From the NCBI RefSeq assembly GCF_026011795.1, contig NZ_BRVS01000002.1, positions 181,976 to 245,975 of the forward strand: a stretch of 64,000 nucleotides of DNA, read 5' to 3'. The stretch is from Arthrobacter mangrovi (GTDB lineage: Bacteria; Actinomycetota; Actinomycetes; Actinomycetales; Micrococcaceae). Under the pieces are notes generated by a model. The model was given only the letters and a program-made list of their open reading frames with translations, made no database searches and was not told the DNA's origin. Of the stretch, positions 56,072 to 64,000 are shown piece after piece (within the stretch, counting starts at the first letter, position 1; every line of letters starts with the position of its first letter). The position numbers and the translations under genes are program-made.

Positions 56072-57177
56072 AGTCCCACAACCCATTCCGCGTAGAAGAT
56101 GCCCAGTCCGGCGGCAACGCACAGGCCGGCGATGATCCAGAAGCGGACCACCACGGTCACCTCGGCCCAGCCCTTGAGCTCGAAATGGTGCTGCAGCGGC
56201 GCCATCTTGAAGACCCGCTTGCCGCCGCTGAGCTTGAAGTAGGCCACCTGGATGATGACGGACATGCTGATGAGCACGAACAGCCCGGCCAGCACCACCA
56301 GCAGCAGCTCGGTGCGGGAGAGGATGGCGAAGCCTGCCACGGCCCCGCCGATGGCCAGCGAACCGGTGTCTCCCATGAAGATCTTGGCCGGCGAGGTGTT
56401 CCACCAGAGGAAGCCGACGAGCGCGCCCATCAAGGTGCCCGCCAGGAGCGCCAGGTCCAGCGGATCGCGCACTTCGTAGCAGACCTCTCCCGGCACCTTG
56501 ACGGAGCCGCAGGTCTGGTTGAACTGCCAGATACCCATCAGCATGTAGGCGGCAAAGACCATGACGGAAGCACCGGCGGCCAGCCCGTCCAGGCCATCCG
56601 TGAGGTTCACGCCGTTGGTGGCACCCGTGACAATCAGGTTGGACCAGATCACGAACAGGATGGCGCCCAGCACGGTTCCTGCGAAGGCCAGGTCAAGCCA
56701 CGGGATGTCCCGCACGAACGAGATTTTCATCGACGCGGGCGTCCGCCCCGCCTCGTTCGGGAAGTTGAGGGCGAGGATGGCGAAGGCCACGCCGACGATG
56801 CCCTGCAGGACGATCTTCTGCCAGGCGCGCAGGCCGAGGCTGCGCTGGTTCGAGATCTTCAGGAAGTCGTCCGCGAAGCCGACCAGGCCCATGCCGCCCA
56901 TGAGCAGCAGCAGCACCCACCCGGACGCCGTCGGCCCCGTGTGCGACGGGCTGATCATCCATTCGACCAGGTGCGTTAGCAGGTAGGAGGCAATCACTGC
57001 CGCCACGATGACCGCGCCGCCCATGGTAGGCGTCCCGCGCTTGGTGTGGTGCGAGGTCGGTCCATCGTCGCGGATGAACTGGCCGTAGCCCCGGCGCACC
57101 AGCAGCTTAATGAAGAGGGGCGTGCCAACGAGGGCCAGCACCAGCGATAGAGCCGAGCCGATCAGCAGGGCGATCAT
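56068..57177 (-). CDS. mraY: Phospho-MurNAc-pentapeptide translocase
   Basis: 369 aa, ten membrane helices. Makes lipid I from UDP-MurNAc-pentapeptide and undecaprenyl phosphate. Catalytic motifs: GFADDFLKI near 100, [10 protein letters not shown] near 195 and [12 protein letters not shown] near 270. KRGTPTMGG near 46 is the conserved first cytoplasmic loop. ATG overlaps the murF stop by 4 bases. Confidence 0.96.
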   Translation of the reverse strand: MIALLIGSALSLVLALVGTPLFIKLLVRRGYGQFIRDDGPTSHHTKRGTPTMGGAVIVAAVIASYLLTHLVEWMISPSHTGPTASGWVLLLLMGGMGLVGFADDFLKISNQRSLGLRAWQKIVLQGIVGVAFAILALNFPNEAGRTPASMKISFVRDIPWLDLAFAGTVLGAILFVIWSNLIVTGATNGVNLTDGLDGLAAGASVMVFAAYMLMGIWQFNQTCGSVKVPGEVCYEVRDPLDLALLAGTLMGALVGFLWWNTSPAKIFMGDTGSLAIGGAVAGFAILSRTELLLVVLAGLFVLISMSVIIQVAYFKLSGGKRVFKMAPLQHHFELKGWAEVTVVVRFWIIAGLCVAAGLGIFYAEWVVGL

Positions 57178-58679
57178 GCGGGCAGGCCTTCTTCCTCTGC
57201 AGGCTGGGAACCGGCCCCACCGGCGCCACCCTGGGCCACCCGGTCGCCGAGGAACCGAAGTCCGGCTCCATTGGATGATTTGAAGAGCACGAGATCGCCT
57301 GGCAGCAGTTCGTCCTGCAGCACCCGGTAGGCGTCCTCGGGCGTCTCGACGAACATCGACTCGTCGCCCCAGGACCCTTCCATCACCGCCGCGTTGTGCA
57401 TGGCCTTGGCACCCGAACCGACCACGATCAGCCGGGCGATGTTCAGCCGCACCACGATGCGGCCGATCGCGTCGTGCTCAAGCACGGCGTCATCGCCGAG
57501 TTCCAGCATTTCACCGAGCACCGCCCAGGTCCGCCGTCCTTCGCCCCGCCCCAGTTCGGCGAGGGTCCGCAGCGCGGCGCGCATGGACTCCGGATTCGCG
57601 TTGTAGGCGTCGTTGATGACCGTGACGCCGTCGGGACGTTCGGTGCGCTCCATCCGCCACCTGCTGGCCGGACCGCGGCCTTCCAGGCCGGAGGCGATCA
57701 AATCGGCGCTGATGCCCAGCGACCACGCCGCCGAGGCCGCCGCGAGCAGGTTGGCCACGTGGTGGCTGCCGATCAGGCCGGAGCGGACGTGCCTGCGTTC
57801 CCCGCTCGGGAACACCAGGTCGAATTCGGGGTGGCCGTCGGCCGTGGTCCCGAGCCCGGTGGCCCGGATGACCTGTGCGTCCGGCGCCTCGGGGGCGAAT
57901 TCGTCGTCCGAGGTGAAGAAGAGCTGGTGCGCCGAGGTCCGGGAGCTCATCGCCCGCACCCGCTGGTCATCCGCGTTGAGCACGGCGGTTCCTTCGGGCT
58001 GCAGCGCCTCGACGAGTTCGCCCTTGGCACGGGCAATGTTCTCCACCCCGCCGAACTCCCCGGCGTGGGCCGAACCGACGCAGAGAACGACGCCGGTGTG
58101 CGGCTTCACCATGTCCGTCAGGTAGGTGATGTGGCCAATTCCGGTCGCGCCCATCTCGACCACCAGGTACCGGGTGTCGAAGTCCGTGTTGAAGATGGTG
58201 AGCGGAACGCCGACTTCGCCGTTGTAGGAGCCGACGGGAGCGACGGTCGGGCCGGCCTGGGCCAGGATCCCGGCCAGCAGGTCCTTGGTCGTGGTCTTGC
58301 CGGCGCTCCCGGTGATGCCCACGATATCCAGCGGGCCGTTCGCCCGCAGCCGCTCGAGGATGCCGGCGGCGATGGCACCCATGGCCTCCACGGCGTCCGG
58401 CACGACGACCTGCGGAAGGACGCGGCCGCCGTCGTCCGTCACTTCCCGCTCCGTCAGGGCCAGCACGGCTCCGGAGCCGAAGGCGGGCAGCACGAAACGG
58501 TGGCCGTCCGTGCTCTCCCCCGGCTTGGCTACGAACAGGCTTCCGGGGCCGGCCTCGCGCGAATCGGTCACGGCGGAATCCACCGTCACCGACGCGGTGT
58601 CCGCCGAGCCATCCACCGGCTCGCCCGTGAGGCGGCCGCCCGTCATTGCCGCGATTTCGGCTGCAGTAAGTTCAATCAT
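57174..58679 (-). CDS. murF: UDP-MurNAc-tripeptide D-alanyl-D-alanine ligase
   Basis: 501 aa Mur ligase adding the D-Ala-D-Ala dipeptide. ATP loop [14 protein letters not shown] near 120 (SAGK instead of the common TNGK), [10 protein letters not shown] near 175, [11 protein letters not shown] near 350, and a C-terminal [11 protein letters not shown] 6 bases after the murE stop. Confidence 0.95.
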   Translation of the reverse strand: MIELTAAEIAAMTGGRLTGEPVDGSADTASVTVDSAVTDSREAGPGSLFVAKPGESTDGHRFVLPAFGSGAVLALTEREVTDDGGRVLPQVVVPDAVEAMGAIAAGILERLRANGPLDIVGITGSAGKTTTKDLLAGILAQAGPTVAPVGSYNGEVGVPLTIFNTDFDTRYLVVEMGATGIGHITYLTDMVKPHTGVVLCVGSAHAGEFGGVENIARAKGELVEALQPEGTAVLNADDQRVRAMSSRTSAHQLFFTSDDEFAPEAPDAQVIRATGLGTTADGHPEFDLVFPSGERRHVRSGLIGSHHVANLLAAASAAWSLGISADLIASGLEGRGPASRWRMERTERPDGVTVINDAYNANPESMRAALRTLAELGRGEGRRTWAVLGEMLELGDDAVLEHDAIGRIVVRLNIARLIVVGSGAKAMHNAAVMEGSWGDESMFVETPEDAYRVLQDELLPGDLVLFKSSNGAGLRFLGDRVAQGGAGGAGSQPAEEEGLPA

Positions 58680-58685
58680 GACGAT

Positions 58686-60323
58686 CTAGGACTCTACCGC
58701 CTCGGCGCCGAGGGCAGAGAATCCGTGCCGGCGCAACGCGCGGCGCAGTTCGACCCGGTCGTCGAGTTCCAGGTTGACCCCCTTGACCTCCTGGAAGACC
58801 TCGTGGCCGCGGCCGGCGACCAGCACGGTGTCGGCCGGCCCGGCCATCGCCACGGCACGGTCAATCGCGTTCCCACGTGGGAAGACTTCCAGCACCTGGG
58901 TTGCCAGGGCACGCGTCCGGACGGCCTCCTCGGCCCCGGCCAATACGCCGTTGCGGATGGTCTGTTCGTCCTCGCCGTGGGGGTCGTCATCCGTGACAAT
59001 CACGACGTCGGCCAGCCGCGCCGCGATCGCTCCCATCAGCGGGCGTTTCGTCTGGTCGCGTTCGCCGGTGGCACCGAACACGATGATCACCCTGGACCCC
59101 TCCTCGGGGCGGCGCACCGAGGCGAGCGTACGTTCGAGGGCGTCAGGATTGTGCGCGAAGTCGACGATGGCGGCCGGTTCGGCGCCGACCAGCTGCATCC
59201 GTCCCGGAACCTCCACAGTCAGCGGGTCGGCCGTGTCGAGGGCGTGCTGCAGCCGCGCGGACTCGACCCCGGAAGCCAGCAGCATCACCAGGGCCAGCGC
59301 CGCGTTGGAGACGTTGAAAGTGCCCGGCAGCCCGGTCCGGGCCTGCAGCACCTGGACTCCCGGTCCGTGCAGCTCGAACCGGTGCCCCAGGCCGACGCGC
59401 TCGACCGCGCGGACGGACCAGTCCGCCTCCAGGCTGCCCTGCGTGGCCAAGGTCACGGTCTCGACCCCGGACTTCCCGGCCAAAAGCCGGCCCCATTCGT
59501 CATCCACGCAGACGACCGCCCTGCTCGCCCGCTGCGGCGTGAACAGCTTGGCCTTGGTGAGGAAATAGTCCTCCATGCTGCCGTGCAGGTCCAGATGGTC
59601 CTGCGTGAGGTTGGTGAAGCCGGCGACGTCATAGCGCACGCCGTCCACGCGCCGGTAGGAGATGGCGTGCGAGGACACCTCCATGGCCGCCGCGTCGAGG
59701 CCGCGTTCGCGCATCAGGGCGAGGATGCCGTGGACCTGCGGCGATTCCGGGGTGGTCAGGGCGCTCGGAATCGGCTGGTCCCCGGCAACGATCTCGATCG
59801 TGCCGATCAGGCCGGTGGTCTTGCCAAGGGACTTCAGCAGCGAGTTGACGAAGTACGTCGTCGTGGTCTTGCCGTTGGTCCCGGTCACGCCGAAGAGCTG
59901 GGGCCGCGGCGCATCGGCCGGCTGGCTATTGAAGATCCGCGCCGACAGCGGTCCGACCAGGTCGCGGAGGCCGCCGGCGGTCAGGACCGGGACGCCGGAC
60001 AGCCCCGATGCCTCGACGAGCCGCACGCCGTCGTCGTCCGTGAGGATCGCCGCTGCGCCGGCCGCCGCGACCTGGGAGGCGAACTCCGCCCCGTGGCGGT
60101 TGGCACCCCCGAGGGCCACGTACAAATCCCCCGGTTCGACGCTGCGCGAATCCATGGAGATGCCCGTGACCTCGGTGCCCCAGTCGACGCCGTCCGACGC
60201 CGCGAGCGGCGCGAATCCCGCATCGGCCAGCGCCTCCCGCAAGGTGCCCAAGGTGACCGGTTCGACCAGTTCGGGCCTCATGGGCGAGGCAGAACGGCGC
60301 GGCGGACGAGGGGTGGTGCTCAC
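58686..60323 (-). CDS. murE: UDP-MurNAc-L-Ala-D-Glu:diamino acid ligase
   Basis: About 545 aa Mur ligase adding the third-position diamino acid. ATP loop [14 protein letters not shown] near 150, EVSSHAIS near 215, FTNLTQDHLDLHG. The substrate-specificity loop near 430-450 reads DDDPHGEDEQ; the D-N-P-R motif for meso-diaminopimelate is absent (DDPHGE here), which fits the lysine peptidoglycan of Arthrobacter, though this is inference. I prefer the GTG at 60323 (GGAG 6 bases upstream); an ATG at 60341 directly after the ftsI stop is the alternative. Confidence 0.93.
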   Translation of the reverse strand: MSTTPRPPRRSASPMRPELVEPVTLGTLREALADAGFAPLAASDGVDWGTEVTGISMDSRSVEPGDLYVALGGANRHGAEFASQVAAAGAAAILTDDDGVRLVEASGLSGVPVLTAGGLRDLVGPLSARIFNSQPADAPRPQLFGVTGTNGKTTTTYFVNSLLKSLGKTTGLIGTIEIVAGDQPIPSALTTPESPQVHGILALMRERGLDAAAMEVSSHAISYRRVDGVRYDVAGFTNLTQDHLDLHGSMEDYFLTKAKLFTPQRASRAVVCVDDEWGRLLAGKSGVETVTLATQGSLEADWSVRAVERVGLGHRFELHGPGVQVLQARTGLPGTFNVSNAALALVMLLASGVESARLQHALDTADPLTVEVPGRMQLVGAEPAAIVDFAHNPDALERTLASVRRPEEGSRVIIVFGATGERDQTKRPLMGAIAARLADVVIVTDDDPHGEDEQTIRNGVLAGAEEAVRTRALATQVLEVFPRGNAIDRAVAMAGPADTVLVAGRGHEVFQEVKGVNLELDDRVELRRALRRHGFSALGAEAVES

Positions 60324-60341
60324 AAAGTTCTCCAGAATCAT

Positions 60342-62120
60342 CTATTCGAGCGGCAGTTTGACCGGCTTGGTGTCGGACGGCGGGACGTTGTACGTGCTGA
60401 GCACCTGTCCCATGACCTTCTTGAAGACCGGCCCCGCGGTCAGCGAGAACACGCCGCCCTCGGGCCGCTGGATGGTCGCCACTACCACGTACTCAGGGTC
60501 CTCCATCGGGGCAATGCCTGCGTAGGAGATCGTGTAACCGCTGAACCCGCCATCCTCGGAAGGAGCCTCGGCGGTACCCGTCTTCGCCCCCATCCGGTAG
60601 TCCTCAACTTTACCCGGCAGCCCGCCGCCCTGGTTCGCCATCGTCTCGAGCATGTCCTGGACCTGGTCCGCGGTCTCATTGGATACCGCGCGCGTGCCTT
60701 CCTCCCGCGGCACTTCGTGCTCCGTGCCGTCCGGGTCGATGTAGGCGTCGATCAGGCGCGGCTTCATGCGCATCCCGCCGTTGGCAATCGTGGCGTACGC
60801 CGTGGCAGTGTGCAGCGCCGTCTGAGCCAGGCCCTGGCCGAAGAGAACGGTGAATTCCTGCCTGCCGTCCCACTGGTCGGGCTTGGCCAGCAGACCCGGC
60901 GTCGTGCCCGGGATACCGATGTCGTATTGCTCCCCGATGCCGAACCTGCGCAGGTAGTCGTAGCGCTGCTGGCGGGTCAGCTGTTCGCCGATCATGACCG
61001 TGCCGGTGTTGAGCGACTTGGCGAAGATGCCCGCCGTCGTGCGGGTCTCGGTGCCGTGCGGCAGCGCATCGGTGAAGGTCTGGTCGTTGACGGTGTACTT
61101 CGGCGGGATCTTGTACTTCGTGGTCGGTGTGGTGATCCCCTCTTCGATGGCGGCGGCCATGGTGATCATCTTCGTCGTCGATCCGGGTTCGAAGGCCCTG
61201 GTCGCCGCGAGCGATTGGCGCATCCCGTCCTTCGTGGCCCCCGGATCGTTGGGGTCCACGGTTTCCGAGTCCGCCATGGCGATGATGTCACCGGTCTTGG
61301 CGTTCATGGCCACGATGGTGCCGTAGTCCGCGCCGTACTCCTTCACCTGCGCCGCGATGGCTTCCTGGGCGTACCACTGCAGGTCGGAATTCAGCGTCAG
61401 GCGGACGCTTTGGCCGTCCTCGGCAGGGGTTTCCTCGTTGGTGGCTACCGGGATGCGGATGCCGTCGGCACCGATCTCGAAGGTCCGTTCCCCGGGTGTG
61501 CCCTCGAGCAGATCCTGCTGGGTGGCTTCAATGCCCTCAAGAGGGCTGCCATCGGAACCGAGGAAGCCGACAATGGAACCCGCCACCTGCCCCATCGGGT
61601 AGCTCCGCGTCGTCGTCTCGCGCGACTGCAGCCCCGGGAAGGCGAGGTTTTCCACCTTCTCCTGGATGTCAGGCGTCACCGACTTTGCAACGTAGTTGAA
61701 CGGCAAGTCGCCGACGACGGCCTTTTTGACAGTCTCCACGTCCTGGCCGAGGATACCGGCCAGTTTCTTGATTTCCCCGTCGATCTTGACCTGTTCCAGC
61801 TGCTTGGTCTTGGGATTGAACCGCTCGAAGTCCTCGACCAGCCGCTGGTCCACCACGATGTCGAAGCGCTGCACGCTGCGCGCGAGCACGGTATTGTTCG
61901 CATCCAGGATCTCGCCGCGCAGCGCCGGGATCTCGGACGTCCGCAAGCGCTTGTCGACGGCGGCCTGGGCCATGCCGGCTGTATCCAGGCCCTGCAGCTG
62001 GAACAGCCTCGCGCCGAGGATGACCAGCAGGACCATGACGATGGCCAGCCCTGCCCGCAGCCGCCTGGCCGTTGTGTGTGCCCGTTGACTGTCTTGGACG
62101 TTGGCCTTACCAGCTGCCAC
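60342..62120 (-). CDS. ftsI: Septal penicillin-binding protein FtsI (PBP3/PbpB)
   Basis: 592 aa class B transpeptidase. One N-terminal helix (about 25-45, LAIVMVLLVILGARLF), a dimerisation region (RGEILDANNTVLARS near 70), and the transpeptidase domain. Active-site motifs: SxxK in EPGSTTKM near 300, SxN in SLNTG near 355 and KTG in GAKTGTAEA near 510. GTG start with AAGGA 6-7 bases upstream. Target of beta-lactams. Confidence 0.95.
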   Translation of the reverse strand: MAAGKANVQDSQRAHTTARRLRAGLAIVMVLLVILGARLFQLQGLDTAGMAQAAVDKRLRTSEIPALRGEILDANNTVLARSVQRFDIVVDQRLVEDFERFNPKTKQLEQVKIDGEIKKLAGILGQDVETVKKAVVGDLPFNYVAKSVTPDIQEKVENLAFPGLQSRETTTRSYPMGQVAGSIVGFLGSDGSPLEGIEATQQDLLEGTPGERTFEIGADGIRIPVATNEETPAEDGQSVRLTLNSDLQWYAQEAIAAQVKEYGADYGTIVAMNAKTGDIIAMADSETVDPNDPGATKDGMRQSLAATRAFEPGSTTKMITMAAAIEEGITTPTTKYKIPPKYTVNDQTFTDALPHGTETRTTAGIFAKSLNTGTVMIGEQLTRQQRYDYLRRFGIGEQYDIGIPGTTPGLLAKPDQWDGRQEFTVLFGQGLAQTALHTATAYATIANGGMRMKPRLIDAYIDPDGTEHEVPREEGTRAVSNETADQVQDMLETMANQGGGLPGKVEDYRMGAKTGTAEAPSEDGGFSGYTISYAGIAPMEDPEYVVVATIQRPEGGVFSLTAGPVFKKVMGQVLSTYNVPPSDTKPVKLPLE

Positions 62121-62155
62121 TACTCATCCTTGCCTGTCCTCGCGGGCTTGTCGTA

Positions 62156-62845
62156 TTACTGCCCTGTTTTCTGCTTCGGAGCCGGGATGGTTCCGCCGTT
62201 CAGCTCAGCTTCGCTGAACTGAACCGGCTTCTGATCGCCAGCCGGCTTCTTCTCAGCCGGTGCAGGCTCGCTGTCCTGCGCGGCTGCCGGCTTCTCCTTC
62301 TGCACCGGTTCGTCCGGAGTTTTGGCCTCCGGACGGATGGCGGGAACCTCGGCCGGAAGCTCGGGACGCTCCACTTGCTGTTTCGGAGCGGACCCGTCCT
62401 TCTTCTGGGCAGCTTGCGGCTTTCCGTTCACCTTCATTGTTTCCAAGTCGATGGAACCAACCGAGGGAGAAACCACCATGCCCAATTCTGCCGCCTCCGC
62501 GGCCAGATTCTGGGGAGCTTGGCGATTCTCGAGTTCCTGTGTCAGTTTTTCGTTCTGCTGGGCGAGCGCGACCTGTTCCCCGCGCAGCTGGACGATTTCG
62601 TACTGGCCGCCCGACACCGAGATGTTCAGCATCAGCACGCTGCCCAGGGCGGCAACGAGCACGGCGAAGCAGAAGACGGCAAACGGGACCCGGCGGCGAG
62701 CCGGTCCGGAGGGTACGAGTGCCAGCGGAGTGCGGCGCGTCTGGGCAGGTTTCGGCCGGGCATGGTTGCCCTCCAGCACCTGCGCGGTACTGCCGTGCAC
62801 GTAGGTTTCCGTGGCCGGCCGCGCCTGGCGCGCTGTAGCACTCAT
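62156..62845 (-). CDS. ftsL: FtsL-like divisome protein with a long C-terminal tail
   Basis: 229 aa bitopic protein in the position of ftsL. Cytoplasmic N-terminus of about 52 residues, helix at about 54-76 ([21 protein letters not shown]), then a leucine-zipper-like coil (about 84-115, [20 protein letters not shown]) typical of FtsL/DivIC. The last 100 residues are Lys/Pro/Ala/Glu-rich and low complexity ([20 protein letters not shown]), longer than usual FtsL. ATG overlaps the rsmH stop by 4 bases. Identity rests on layout and position more than on sequence. Confidence 0.85.
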   Translation of the reverse strand: MSATARQARPATETYVHGSTAQVLEGNHARPKPAQTRRTPLALVPSGPARRRVPFAVFCFAVLVAALGSVLMLNISVSGGQYEIVQLRGEQVALAQQNEKLTQELENRQAPQNLAAEAAELGMVVSPSVGSIDLETMKVNGKPQAAQKKDGSAPKQQVERPELPAEVPAIRPEAKTPDEPVQKEKPAAAQDSEPAPAEKKPAGDQKPVQFSEAELNGGTIPAPKQKTGQ

Positions 62846-63831
62846 GATGCACTCCTGTTCCGAATACGCTCTACCGCCCGCAGCCTGGCCGATGCCGCCC
62901 GCGGATTTTCTTCGATTTCTGCCGCCGTCGGCACTTCAGTCCCCTTGGTCAGCGTCTTGAGCTGGGCCTTGTGCTCCTCGAGTTCCACCGGGAACCCCAC
63001 CGGAGCCGATGACCGGGATCCAGCCGCGAAATAACCTTTCACGATCTTGTCCTCGAGCGAGTGGTACGACATGACCACGACACGCCCGCCCAAGGCGAGA
63101 ACTTCCAGCGCCGCCGGGATCGCCCGGTCAAGGACGTCAAGCTCCTCGTTGACTTCGATCCGGAGGGCCTGGAAGGTCCGCTTGGCCGGATGGCCTCCGC
63201 TACGTGCAGCCGCCGCGGGAACAACCCCTCGGATCACCTCCACCAATTCGCCGGTAGTCGCCAGCGGCGCCTCCTCGCGCGCCCGCACGATAGCCGCCGC
63301 GATCCGGCCGGCGAACTTCTCTTCGCCCCACTTGCGGATGATGCGGACCAGGTCGTCCTGGGAATAGGTGTTGACCACATCGGCGGCCGTCGGTCCCGCA
63401 CTGGTATCCATGCGCATGTCGAGCGGCGCGTCGTAGGAGTATGCGAACCCCCGTTCCCGCTCGTCGAGCTGGAGGGAGGACACGCCGAGGTCGAAAAGGA
63501 CGCCGTCGACGCTTGCGAATCCAAGGTCGCGGACTACGTCGGCGACCTCGTCGTAGACCGCGTGGACAAGGTCGGTGCGCTCCGCGAAAGCCGACAGGCG
63601 GGCTCCGGCGAGGGCGAGGGCCTGTTCGTCGCGGTCGATACCGATGAGATGCAGCTTCGGGAACCGTGTCAGGAGCGCCTCGGAATGCCCGCCCATGCCG
63701 AGCGTGGCGTCAACGACGACGGCGCGGCCGCGGGCCTCGATTGCGCGTTCGATGGACGGGGCCAGGAGATTGACGCAGCGATCGCGTAGCACAGGGATGT
63801 GGCGGTCCTCCGTGGGACGCTCATCGCTCAT
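62842..63831 (-). CDS. rsmH: 16S rRNA (cytosine(1402)-N(4))-methyltransferase
   Basis: 329 aa SAM-dependent enzyme that methylates N4 of C1402 in the ribosomal P site. SAM motif [14 protein letters not shown] near 40, GIDRDEQAL near 65, [12 protein letters not shown] near 112, and [14 protein letters not shown] near 255. AAGGAG is 10 bases before the ATG. First dcw gene in the window. Confidence 0.96.
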   Translation of the reverse strand: MSDERPTEDRHIPVLRDRCVNLLAPSIERAIEARGRAVVVDATLGMGGHSEALLTRFPKLHLIGIDRDEQALALAGARLSAFAERTDLVHAVYDEVADVVRDLGFASVDGVLFDLGVSSLQLDERERGFAYSYDAPLDMRMDTSAGPTAADVVNTYSQDDLVRIIRKWGEEKFAGRIAAAIVRAREEAPLATTGELVEVIRGVVPAAAARSGGHPAKRTFQALRIEVNEELDVLDRAIPAALEVLALGGRVVVMSYHSLEDKIVKGYFAAGSRSSAPVGFPVELEEHKAQLKTLTKGTEVPTAAEIEENPRAASARLRAVERIRNRSAS

Positions 63832-64000
63832 GCCGTTTTGCTCCTTGTGCCTGTAGGAAGTGCTCTTGTCCTTTAAACCCGACGATTCTTGGACCGGATC
63901 CCCATCCGCGCCTGGCTTGCCCCGCCTGGCTCAGGGGAAGGTGAGCCAGGTGGTTACGCTGGGCGGCTGGAGATCCCATTCAAGAATCTGCCGTTTACCT
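63832..64000 (-). promoter_or_regulatory. Upstream region of the dcw cluster, with a hairpin
   Basis: 169 bases with no supported gene; mraZ, which normally precedes rsmH, is not visible and must lie beyond 64000 or elsewhere. CCTGGCTCA (63925-63933) pairs with TGAGCCAGG (63942-63950) around an 8-base loop. Inverted GATTCTTG (about 63882) and CAAGAATC (about 63979) flank it, so a larger fold is possible. Confidence 0.45.

Noticed and set aside
57396..62222. A 1608-codon open frame on the plus strand opposite murF, murE and ftsI
   Set aside because: It has no family motif, is full of His/Arg/Gly/Asp, and lies exactly antisense to three well-supported genes. Long antisense frames are expected in high-GC DNA with biased third positions.

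Overview
The window is high-GC actinobacterial chromosome with dense, short-gapped genes. Gene order and content (Wag31-type DivIVA, SepF-YggT-Wag31 block, no FtsA, polyphosphate glucokinase, DUF4191/DUF4192/DUF7455 families, GlnE and a second glutamine synthetase) point to the Micrococcaceae, most likely an Arthrobacter-like organism. The genus is inferred from gene content, not proven. Almost everything is core housekeeping DNA. I see no insertion sequence, prophage, integrase, CRISPR array, rRNA or tRNA.

Layout. 1-9 kb: a 5'-truncated M56 peptidase, a type II topoisomerase B subunit, a small zinc-ribbon protein, the primary sigma factor, a DUF4192 protein, an MFS transporter and a PAC2 protein. 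9-15 kb: leucyl aminopeptidase, dihydrolipoyl dehydrogenase, a two-lipoyl-domain E2 acyltransferase, a small membrane protein and an OsmC protein. 15-21 kb: a tricorn-type protease and a membrane Ser/Thr kinase. 20.7-23.7 kb: lipB-lipA, DUF4191 and RDD membrane proteins. Thus lipoate synthesis sits close to the enzymes that use lipoate. 23.8-32.6 kb is a nitrogen block. glnA has a GlnR-like operator; facing it is a probable operon glnA2-glnE-(binding protein/permease fusion)-ATPase. 32.7-39.3 kb: panB, an unknown membrane protein pair, a SPOR protein, map, ppgK, nrdR and hisD. 39.4-44.6 kb: dnaE, an RluD-family pseudouridine synthase and lspA.

44.7-63.8 kb is the division and cell wall (dcw) cluster, read on the minus strand: rsmH-ftsL-ftsI-murE-murF-mraY-murD-ftsW-murG-murC-ftsQ-ftsZ-pgeF-yggS-sepF-yggT-wag31. 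These genes make UDP-MurNAc-pentapeptide, lipid I and lipid II, then assemble the Z ring, the septal synthase and the polar growth scaffold. Many junctions overlap by 1 to 4 bases, which indicates translational coupling. mraZ is not in the window.

The most informative non-coding signals are: (1) about ten genes with a TANNNT-like -10 hexamer ending 6-9 bases before the start codon and mostly no Shine-Dalgarno, which suggests leaderless transcripts; (2) a four-half-site GlnR-like box with exact 6-base spacers upstream of glnA; (3) strong hairpin terminators, four of which share the outer arms ACGACG/CGTCGT; (4) an inverted repeat in the AT-richer gap before ftsZ. I did not find a clearly novel defence, secondary-metabolite or mobile system. 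The best candidates for uncharacterised biology are the two overlapping membrane-protein genes at 33.7-35.4 kb and the unusual low-complexity extensions on FtsQ and the FtsL-like protein.
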